Shown piece by piece: positions 12,581 through 18,824 of a stretch of DNA of 18,824 nucleotides. The stretch covers positions 1-18,824 of the forward strand of contig JADLGZ010000049.1 of NCBI GenBank assembly GCA_020849075.1, in the 5' to 3' direction. Origin of the DNA: Fimbriimonadaceae bacterium (GTDB lineage: Bacteria > Armatimonadota > Fimbriimonadia > Fimbriimonadales > Fimbriimonadaceae). Made by a program: the position numbers and the translations under genes. Position 1 is the first letter of the stretch; each line of letters begins with the position of its first letter. The notes below the pieces were generated by a model. It was not told where the DNA came from, searched no databases, and was given only the letters and a program-made list of their open reading frames with translations.

Positions 12581-14288
12581 TCACCCACTGAGGTCGCTCT
12601 CGACCGTTCCAGCGGTTTATATTCGCCTCAAACACCAACGAGACCCGGTCCTTCCGGTCGATTCCTTCCAACGCTTGACTCATGCCGAAACCGAGGGCCT
12701 CAATAGATGACCCTTCTGGACTACGCAGGACCAGCTTTGCATGCTCGGGCTTATTCGGCATTGGACTGATAGACTCAACGGATAAGTGGTGGGCGACAAA
12801 GGAGGGCTCGGGGTTACCGGCTCCGAATGGTGCTAGCTTCTCCAACTCGAAAAGGACCTCAAGACTGCACTCCTCAACCGTCGTCTCTGCGTCAATTCGC
12901 CTCCGTCTGATCAAGAGGTCTGGCGTTAACACCTGGGCCGCATCCTGCTGGATTGCCTGCCGAAATGCTTCTACCTTCTCAACCTTGGTACCGAAGCCAG
13001 CGGCCGCCTCATGCCCACCGTGGTTGTCGAGATGTTCGGTAACTCGCTTGAGCGCATCGGCAAGGTGATAACCGGGGATAGTGCGCGCCGAACCCTTTGC
13101 CGAACCATTCTCACCATAGGTCATCACGAAAGCCGGACGATAGAAGCTCTCGGCCAACCGACCAGCTACTAGGCCGATAATTCCGGGATGCCACTCCGCG
13201 CTCCCGACCACAATTGCCGTCTCTTGATCAAGACCCTCGGACAACACCTTTTCCTTGGCCTCGGCAATGATTCGGTCTTGTTGCTCGCGCCGGCTGGTAT
13301 TAATCACCTCCAACTGGCCAGCAATCTCGGCCGACTCACCCTCATCCTCGCTCAATAGCAACAATAGTGGTAACTCGGCGTCTGCAATACGACCCGCTGC
13401 GTTAAGTCGTGGGCCCAATTGGAAGCCGATAGTCCGAGGCGTAACCCTGCCGTCCCGAACAGAAATGTTCTGCATCAGCGCTCTGATGCCGGGCTTGCGG
13501 CTTTGAAGAATGCGCTCGCAGCCAAACGCAGCAATTACCCGGTTCTCGTCCACCAATGACATTACATCCGCGACCGTCCCCAGAGCGGCGAGATCAAGGT
13601 AGGCGCGATAGTACTGCGCAACATCAAGTCCAAGTTCAGACGTGATTCCTGCACATAGCTTGAACACGACCCCAACGCCACTTAGGCCGTCGAATGGGTA
13701 CTTGTGTCCTTTGCGGTGGAGATTGACAAACGCATCGGCCTGCGGCGCATCTCCGTCGTGGAGTTCGTGGTGATCCGTCACCACAACGCGCATACCGTAC
13801 TGCTTGGCCCGTTGTATCTGGTCTATCGCTCCGCTACCGCAATCGCAGGTAAGGAATACGCTGGCTCCCGCCTCTTTCGCCTTCTCAACAGCAATCATAT
13901 TGATGCCATAGCCTTCCTTTATGCGGTGCGGGACGTGCGTCGTGACATCGCACCCAATCCGGCGGAGGAACCGGCTAAAGAGGGCAGCAGACGTAATGCC
14001 GTCAACATCATAGTCACCGTGGATGAAGATCTTTCGCCCTTCTTCCTTCGCGCCCAGAATCTCCTTTACCGCGGCTCCGAAGTCGGGCAGGAAGCGAGGG
14101 TCATGGAAGTGATCGAGACGTGGATTCAGGAAGCGTTCCGCGGATTCCGGTGTGCTGTATCCGCGCTGTACGAGCAGCCGTGACACAAGGCCACTCACGC
14201 CGCACTCGGTGACTAAACGATCAGCAGCGACTTGGTCAAAGGGCGCAAGATCCCACTCCGCCCCTGTTAGGGATCGTTCAGAAATCAA
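12555..14288 (-). CDS. recJ: Single-stranded-DNA-specific exonuclease RecJ
   Basis: 577 aa, normal for RecJ. It degrades single-stranded DNA 5' to 3' in recombination, mismatch and base-excision repair. The DHH phosphoesterase motifs are in order: HGDYDVDGITSAALF (92-97), then LTCDCGSG (around 148-152), VVTDHHE (DHH 172-174) and ALGTVADVMSLVDENR. The DHHA1 motif GGHEAAAGFG follows, then a C-terminal OB-like domain. The start is a TTG at 14288-14286; no ATG exists upstream before an in-frame TAG, and the conserved early Trp (W12) needs this start or an earlier one. The TTG lies in the U-run of a terminator-like hairpin whose loop carries AAGGAG. The 3' end overlaps the convergent PDZ gene by 26 bp. 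Confidence 0.93.
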   Translation of the reverse strand: MISERSLTGAEWDLAPFDQVAADRLVTECGVSGLVSRLLVQRGYSTPESAERFLNPRLDHFHDPRFLPDFGAAVKEILGAKEEGRKIFIHGDYDVDGITSAALFSRFLRRIGCDVTTHVPHRIKEGYGINMIAVEKAKEAGASVFLTCDCGSGAIDQIQRAKQYGMRVVVTDHHELHDGDAPQADAFVNLHRKGHKYPFDGLSGVGVVFKLCAGITSELGLDVAQYYRAYLDLAALGTVADVMSLVDENRVIAAFGCERILQSRKPGIRALMQNISVRDGRVTPRTIGFQLGPRLNAAGRIADAELPLLLLLSEDEGESAEIAGQLEVINTSRREQQDRIIAEAKEKVLSEGLDQETAIVVGSAEWHPGIIGLVAGRLAESFYRPAFVMTYGENGSAKGSARTIPGYHLADALKRVTEHLDNHGGHEAAAGFGTKVEKVEAFRQAIQQDAAQVLTPDLLIRRRRIDAETTVEECSLEVLFELEKLAPFGAGNPEPSFVAHHLSVESISPMPNKPEHAKLVLRSPEGSSIEALGFGMSQALEGIDRKDRVSLVFEANINRWNGRERPQWVITDLAPES

Positions 14289-14317
14289 AAAGAGGGAGCG
14301 CTCCTTCGCATCCCTCT
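14287..14317 (-). terminator. Terminator-like hairpin with AAGGAG loop, overlapping the recJ start
   Basis: On the minus strand AGAGGGA (14317-14311) pairs with TCCCTCT (14297-14291) and GCG (14309-14307) with CGC (14300-14298), with one bulged T. The loop is AAGGAG (14306-14301) and five T's end at 14287. It starts 18 bp after the 3D-domain gene stop, so it fits as that gene's intrinsic terminator. The loop is also the only Shine-Dalgarno-like sequence before the recJ TTG, which lies in the T-run. Confidence 0.65.
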
Positions 14318-14335
14318 ATTCTACGCTACAAACGT

Positions 14336-15037
14336 CTACCGGCTCGCCCGTTCGTTGAAAACGTGGACGGTAACCTTTCGACGGCCCCATCTTCGCGCTT
14401 CGGCCATCGTCGGTACACAAACATCAATGATGTTGCCTTTGATTGCACCGCCAATGTCGGCAGCGATGGCAAAGCCATAGCCCTCAACGAAGCAAAGTGT
14501 CCCGAGCTTAATCACACGAGGGTCCACGGCGATGACACCATATTTGGCGGGGAGCCCCATTTTGGTCTTAAAAGTTGGGTTCTTGAGGCCAGCGCTCGGC
14601 GTATAGGCAGTAGATTGCATGACCTTGACAACGCTGCGGGTAAATGAGCCACGGCTTGTGGTGTGCCCTTGCCGCCCCATGCCAATAACCGCTGATATCA
14701 TAGGAATCGTCTCAACCTTGGTCTCACGGCTGAGTTCCTTGCCGTTGAGGTCCAGAGTTATGAGAGTCGTGGTTCGTACCTCTCCGTCCTTGCCGTCCCG
14801 CTGCTTGCGGACGCGACCGGGACCAAGGGTTCGATCAAAAATATAGTCCACCGTGTGGGGGATCTTCTTCACAACCGTTTTCGTGATGACCTTGGTCTCG
14901 GGCTTGGCTTCCGCCTTGGCCTCAACCTGGGTCGGATCACTGGTTGTCTTCGCATCCTCTTGACGAGCGATGGCGGGCATCACGAGGACAACCGCCAAAA
15001 GCACCGACAAGAGTGCGGGAGCCTTGCTATTGTTCAT
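14336..15037 (-). CDS. Secreted 3D-domain (cell-wall-active type) protein with G5-like region
   Basis: 233 aa from the ATG at 15037, chosen because AGGAGA lies 7 bases upstream; a GTG 21 bp earlier would include the ribosome site itself. Residues 1-25 are a signal peptide (cut near PAIA). A Lys/Glu/Ala-rich linker follows, then a G5-like beta region (about 60-115: HTVDYIFDRTLGPGRVRKQ, then KELSRETKVETIP). The C-terminus is a 3D domain (about 138-228), named for three aspartates: AVDPRVIKLGT, then AADIGGAIKGNIID, then EARRWGRRKVTVHVF. The opening motif QSTAYTPSAG stands for the usual TATAYTP. 3D domains share the fold of MltA-type lytic transglycosylases and occur in muralytic and resuscitation-type proteins, so a peptidoglycan role is likely; its exact reaction is unknown. 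Confidence 0.88.
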   Translation of the reverse strand: MNNSKAPALLSVLLAVVLVMPAIARQEDAKTTSDPTQVEAKAEAKPETKVITKTVVKKIPHTVDYIFDRTLGPGRVRKQRDGKDGEVRTTTLITLDLNGKELSRETKVETIPMISAVIGMGRQGHTTSRGSFTRSVVKVMQSTAYTPSAGLKNPTFKTKMGLPAKYGVIAVDPRVIKLGTLCFVEGYGFAIAADIGGAIKGNIIDVCVPTMAEARRWGRRKVTVHVFNERASR

Positions 15038-15049
15038 AGTAGTATCTCC

Positions 15050-15065
15050 TGCGCTCACGAGCGCA
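15050..15065 (-). promoter_or_regulatory. Perfect stem just before the ribosome binding site of the 3D-domain gene
   Basis: TGCGCTC and GAGCGCA (7-bp arms, 2-bp centre) form a 16-bp palindrome that touches the Shine-Dalgarno AGGAGA (15050-15045). It could be an mRNA stem affecting translation or a dimeric operator. No T-run follows, so it is not a terminator. Confidence 0.4.
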
Positions 15066-15163
15066 CAAGAACTTCATGATACCCGTTTGGGATATGTTAA
15101 CTTTATCACTGGGCCTTTGGAGTTTCTCTGAGCTCGAAACCTTCTGAAGCCGCGCAATCCACA

Positions 15164-15997
15164 CTAACGCGCTAAAATCCCCCACAGCGCGCAAGGAGTC
15201 CCTTCACTCGTCGTCACCAGCTTATTGCTATCCAGCGTATAGCAAATTGCCTCGCCCTGAACCTGTGGAGGAGTCTGAATCCGGGAACAAGTTGTCTCCA
15301 AGAAACTTTCCATCTTGCTCGGAATCGGAAACTCATAGGCGAAGGCATAGGTTCGAAGGACCAAATGCTTGCCGTCGGGAGCAACCGCCCCTCCCGTGAT
15401 CACGCGCATTGGCGCTAGGCCGTCCGGGAATGAGATGCTTCCCTTGCGCTCGAACTTATAGCTCCCCGATTTACCCGGCTTGCGTAATCGATAAATGCTG
15501 CCCGAGCCCGTCTTCTTTTCGACGATCCAAATATCGCCGGTCTTCGGGTCAACCATCAACGTCTCGGCATTGCGCGGGCCGCCTGGGTACTTAACCTCAT
15601 ACTTCTGAAAGTCACTGATCTCCTGATTACCCGTCCCATTGGGCTCCTCAACCCGGTATATGAACACCGACTTGTACTTTGAGTCATTGTCGCCTATGTC
15701 GCCAAAGTAGAGGTAGTTCTTTCCATCTATTCGTGCCGAAGCCATGTCCTCCCAATCCCGGGCCTGCACACCCCGCAACGTATACGTCCCCCTAATGTCG
15801 CCGTTCGGCCCAACCCGAAAGAACCGTGCACTATCGCCGCTATCATTGTGCGTGTAATACTCGCCCGCATAAGTCCGGCTTGGCGCAATCCCCGAGCTCT
15901 CATTGACCTGAGAGGACGAGATCGTGGCCATGAGCGCCGGCGCATCAAACGGCCGCCCCGTCTGGGCCACGATGAGAATAGGTAGAGCAAGAATCAT
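15164..15997 (-). CDS. Secreted beta-propeller-like protein of unknown function
   Basis: 277 aa from the ATG at 15997, which opens a short hydrophobic export signal (MILALPILIVAQ); 14 further upstream codons are in frame but polar. The body reads as beta strands and turns of a six-bladed-propeller type: SSGIAPSRTYAGEYYTHNDS, then ARDWEDMASARIDGKNYLYF, then GDIGDNDSKYKSVFIYRV, VDPKTGDIWIVEKK and GAVAPDGKHLVLRTY. The (T)HNDSG, RDWED and GDIGDN motifs recur in a widespread family of secreted bacterial proteins that I know only as uncharacterised; the Asp-rich loops suggest calcium. The ATG lacks a good Shine-Dalgarno. It lies 101 bp after the glycosylase gene and 126 bp before the 3D-domain gene, so it could share a transcript or have its own promoter. 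Confidence 0.75.
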   Translation of the reverse strand: MILALPILIVAQTGRPFDAPALMATISSSQVNESSGIAPSRTYAGEYYTHNDSGDSARFFRVGPNGDIRGTYTLRGVQARDWEDMASARIDGKNYLYFGDIGDNDSKYKSVFIYRVEEPNGTGNQEISDFQKYEVKYPGGPRNAETLMVDPKTGDIWIVEKKTGSGSIYRLRKPGKSGSYKFERKGSISFPDGLAPMRVITGGAVAPDGKHLVLRTYAFAYEFPIPSKMESFLETTCSRIQTPPQVQGEAICYTLDSNKLVTTSEGTPCALWGILAR

Positions 15998-16098
15998 ACT
16001 GACTCTTATTCTAGTCCCTTCGGAGCCAACTGATCCCAACTCCTCGACCTCAGCCCCGCCCCCTACTGCGTAACGCTACTGAAACGCAACCTTTCCGT

Positions 16099-16962
16099 TC
16101 AATTACCACCCGATCTTCCCGCCACGACACCCGCGTAGTACACAAACAACTGAGCATGCCCTGCCCACGAACCGAAGAGGCTGCGGAAGTGGTCGCCGAT
16201 AACCTGATACTTCTTGGCGGTGAGCGTTGTTCCACGCCACTCACGGAAGTAGAGCCTTACCGCCCCGTTCCAGAGGTGAACGTCCACCGGGACGGCCTCG
16301 GTGTTATGGAGCGCGTAGAGGGCAATGCAGTCAGCGAGTTTGGGGCCCACGCCAGGAAAGCTGAGGAGTTCAGCTTGAGCTTCTCTCAACGAGGCTTGGC
16401 GAAGGTCGAGTAGGTACTGACGACCGCCACGATTTATGAGAAGCTGGGCGGCCCGGGGGATCGTGGCGGCGCGATACCCGAACCCGGCTGCACGGAGTTC
16501 GGGTTCCGTAAAGCTAGGGATATTGAGCAATCGTTCTGGCTCATCTGCCGCCGTATTCCCTCCCTCGGACGCGTGAGCGAGAGGCAAGAGGTGCTCGACC
16601 ATTTTGGTGATGCGGCCAAGATGGTTGTTGGACGTGCATAAGAAGCTAAAGAAGCTCTCAACCGGGTCGCTAGGCCGAAGCAAGCGGAGACCCTCTTGGC
16701 GCGGCAAGGTGGCAAACTTCGGGCACATTGCCGCAATGTGGGACTGCAGATCTTGAGGTTCGTCAAGTCGGAAGTATTGATGCCAGCTCCCACTTTCCGC
16801 AAGCGTCAGCTTGCCCAATGGGTCTTCTTGCAATCCAAAGCTTGCGGTACAAAGACGCCCAAACTGAGACCCATCGTAGCCCTCCCATACTCCCGGCTCT
16901 GCCTCGCGCCATCGGAATACCTGCCCACTAGTGAGGCATTTGCGAAGGTCAATCGGATTCAT
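16099..16962 (-). CDS. ogg: 8-oxoguanine DNA glycosylase/AP lyase, OGG1 type
   Basis: 287 aa cytoplasmic repair enzyme that excises 8-oxoguanine opposite C and can nick the strand by beta-elimination. The N-terminus has the OGG1 signature SGQVFRWRE (12-20). The helix-hairpin-helix and catalytic loop FPGVGPKLADCIALYAL carries K208, and AVPVDVHLW carries D227; the 19-residue gap equals that of human K249/D268. Residues that hold the orphan cytosine in human OGG1 are also kept: SNNHLGRI (N112, R117) and GFGYRA (R164). The ATG at 16962 has AAGGAAG upstream. It follows ligA by 69 bp, so glycosylase and ligase, which open and close the same repair pathway, may be co-transcribed. Confidence 0.9.
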   Translation of the reverse strand: MNPIDLRKCLTSGQVFRWREAEPGVWEGYDGSQFGRLCTASFGLQEDPLGKLTLAESGSWHQYFRLDEPQDLQSHIAAMCPKFATLPRQEGLRLLRPSDPVESFFSFLCTSNNHLGRITKMVEHLLPLAHASEGGNTAADEPERLLNIPSFTEPELRAAGFGYRAATIPRAAQLLINRGGRQYLLDLRQASLREAQAELLSFPGVGPKLADCIALYALHNTEAVPVDVHLWNGAVRLYFREWRGTTLTAKKYQVIGDHFRSLFGSWAGHAQLFVYYAGVVAGRSGGN

Positions 16963-17031
16963 AGGCTTCCTTGTTCACGGGCCACCAGATTGAACTCAGT
17001 GCTAATATCTTGGTATCGAATGATGCCGATC

Positions 17032-18824
17032 CTACAGGGTAACTCCCTTGGGTAAGCGCCCAAGAAAGGTTGCTTCGTCAATAACCTCAACCCCCAATTG
17101 CTCAGCCTTGACGAGTTTGCTTCCAGCTCCTGGACCAGCGACAACCATAGTTGTAAGTTTGGATACGGAACCAGCTACTTTTCCACCCATATTCATAACG
17201 AGAGCCTCAGCGCTGTCGCGACTGAATCGCTCCAGCTTGCCGGTGAAGACAATGGTCTGGCCTGCGAAAACTTCGCTGATTGGGCCGGCCACCTCTTCTG
17301 GGACGACCCCCACAGCAGCAAGGCCATCAAGGACGGCCTGATTGACCGGATCTTCGAACCAAGCTTCGATCTCGCGGGCGGTCTTTGGCCCAATATCGGT
17401 GATCACCACGAGCTCATCGTAATGGCAGTTTCTGAGAATCTCCAGCGACCGAAAGGCCTTGGCAAGGTCGCCTGCTGTGCGTTCGCCCACTTGGCGAATG
17501 CCGAGTGCGAAAATCAACCGATCGAGAGAGCGGGTCTTGGCTACTTCGATGGCCGCGAGTAGGTTGGCGACACTCTGCTCGCCCATTCGATCAAGCTCAA
17601 TCAGAGCTTCACGATGCTGACCGAGCCGAAAGATGCTGGGAATGTCGTTAAGATAGCCAAGTTCGAGAAAGCGAGCGATCTGCTTCTCGCCAAGCCCTTC
17701 GATGTCCATCGCGTTGCGGCTCGCGAAGTGAATCAGCTTGGCTTGAACCTGAGCCGGGCATTCCGTGTTCGGACATCGAATCGCGACATAGCCTTCATCC
17801 TGAATAAGAGCCGTCTCGCACTCAGGACAGTTGGTCGGAGGCTCGACCGCGTGAGCATTGGCGACCCGCTTACTCAAGACGGGCCCTACAATCTCGGGAA
17901 TCACATCGCCCGCCCTTTGAACTATGACAGTGTCACCCGGCCGGACGTCCTTCTTGCGCAGGTCTTCCATGTTATGGAGCGTTGCACGACCGACGGTGAC
18001 ACCGCCCACAAAGACAGGTTCCAATTCAGCCACCGGAGTGACAACGCCCGTTCGACCAACGCTCCAACTAACTTCCCTCAGTACCGCAAACGCCTGCTCT
18101 GCCGCAAACTTGCAGGCAACGGCCCAGCGAGGACCGTGACTCGTTGCCCCCAGTTGGCGTTGCGTAGCAAGTTCATCAACCTTTACCACCATCCCATCAA
18201 TTTGAAAATCAAGCAGGGGCCGCTCATTCTGCACGAAATGAAGGTGGGCGACGACCTCCTCGAGCCCTCGGCACACCTTGGCGTCGGGGGGGAGTTGGAA
18301 GCCGAGGTCCTTGAGACGTGTCAGGATTCGCGACTGGGTTCCGGCAAGAGTCCCTGCTCCAAGGCCGTAGGGGAAGAATGAAAGTTTGCGCTTGGCGGTC
18401 TCGCGGCTATCGAGTTGGCGAAGCCCGCCACTGGCGGCATTGCGAGGATTGACGAAGGCTTGTTCGCCCGCCTCGACACGAGCGGCGTTGACCGCTTCGA
18501 AGTCCCTTTTGAACATGACAACTTCCCCACGAACTTCGCCCGTGAACGGCTCGTTGAGCCGGTACGGAACCCCCCGACAGGTCTTGACATTTGGCGTCAC
18601 GACTTCCCCTCGCTCCCCATCGCCTCGGGTTGTTGCCAGAACGAGCAAACCGTCTTGGTAGGTCAACGAAATCGACGCTCCATCGAGCTTCAATTCACAG
18701 AGATATACAATTTCTTCAGATGTTTCCAATTGTCGCCGGACGCGAGTATTGAAGGCGCCGAGTTCTTCCTCACCAAAGGCATTATCAAGGGAGAGCATCG
18801 GCACTTGATGAGTGTGTTGATCAA
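17032..18824 (-). CDS. ligA: NAD-dependent DNA ligase LigA (5' end outside the window)
   Basis: The frame runs off the right end of the window. The first visible residues (THQVPMLSLDNAF) correspond to the conserved start of the adenylation core, so about 70-80 N-terminal residues (the Ia domain) are missing. The nucleophile is K in CELKLDGASISL. Then follow TRGDGERGEVVTPNV, RGEVVM, NPRNAASGGLRQLD and DGMVVKVD. The OB fold comes next, then a four-cysteine zinc finger (CPEC to CPNTECPAQ), helix-hairpin-helix repeats (IEGLGEKQI, ALGIRQVGE, ITDIGPKTA) and a BRCT domain (QTIVFTGKLERFSRD). It seals nicks in replication and repair using NAD+. Nothing unusual is visible. Confidence 0.96.
   Translation of the reverse strand, partial: DQHTHQVPMLSLDNAFGEEELGAFNTRVRRQLETSEEIVYLCELKLDGASISLTYQDGLLVLATTRGDGERGEVVTPNVKTCRGVPYRLNEPFTGEVRGEVVMFKRDFEAVNAARVEAGEQAFVNPRNAASGGLRQLDSRETAKRKLSFFPYGLGAGTLAGTQSRILTRLKDLGFQLPPDAKVCRGLEEVVAHLHFVQNERPLLDFQIDGMVVKVDELATQRQLGATSHGPRWAVACKFAAEQAFAVLREVSWSVGRTGVVTPVAELEPVFVGGVTVGRATLHNMEDLRKKDVRPGDTVIVQRAGDVIPEIVGPVLSKRVANAHAVEPPTNCPECETALIQDEGYVAIRCPNTECPAQVQAKLIHFASRNAMDIEGLGEKQIARFLELGYLNDIPSIFRLGQHREALIELDRMGEQSVANLLAAIEVAKTRSLDRLIFALGIRQVGERTAGDLAKAFRSLEILRNCHYDELVVITDIGPKTAREIEAWFEDPVNQAVLDGLAAVGVVPEEVAGPISEVFAGQTIVFTGKLERFSRDSAEALVMNMGGKVAGSVSKLTTMVVAGPGAGSKLVKAEQLGVEVIDEATFLGRLPKGVTL

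Overview
The window looks like chromosomal DNA of a free-living, Gram-negative-type bacterium of moderate GC content. A PEP-CTERM sorting tail, a dockerin-like secreted protein, a helical plus fibronectin-III-like protein and Lys/Ala-rich tails together suggest the Armatimonadota (Fimbriimonadia). That placement is recognition from memory, not a computed result. Most genes are housekeeping. The accessory part is roughly 1100-4600.

Left part (1-4600). On the minus strand lie the first codons of a gene that is probably a GCS2-type carboxylate-amine ligase, then an ATP-grasp ligase, then a gene for a helical/FN3-like protein with a strong terminator. On the plus strand is a fused beta-class adenine DNA methyltransferase and PD-(D/E)xK nuclease. 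Directly behind its stop codon are seven exact-length 21-bp tandem repeats. Then comes a mostly gene-free stretch ending in a short ORF that carries an orphan PEP-CTERM tail.

Middle (4645-12580). A CorA-like transporter converges on a secreted beta-propeller/dockerin protein. Then follows a plus-strand run: rsmA and queG (overlapping by 4 bp; rRNA and tRNA modification), an acetyl-CoA acetyltransferase, and a tightly overlapping three-gene unit. That unit is an ECF sigma factor, a single-pass membrane anti-sigma factor, and an HtrA-like protein with a PDZ domain whose three catalytic positions all appear to be substituted.

Right part (12555-18824). All genes are on the minus strand. In transcription order they are ligA (5' end outside the window), an OGG1-type 8-oxoguanine glycosylase, a secreted uncharacterised propeller-like protein, a 3D-domain (cell-wall) protein, and recJ. 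Three of the five are DNA repair genes. The recJ start codon (TTG) lies in the U-tract of an intrinsic-terminator-like hairpin whose loop is the sequence AAGGAG.

Most worth a second look: the pseudo-protease in the sigma/anti-sigma unit, the terminator overlapping the recJ start, the 21-bp array that continues the methyltransferase frame after its stop, and the mosaic composition of the methyltransferase recognition domain. No tRNA, rRNA, CRISPR array or insertion sequence was seen.
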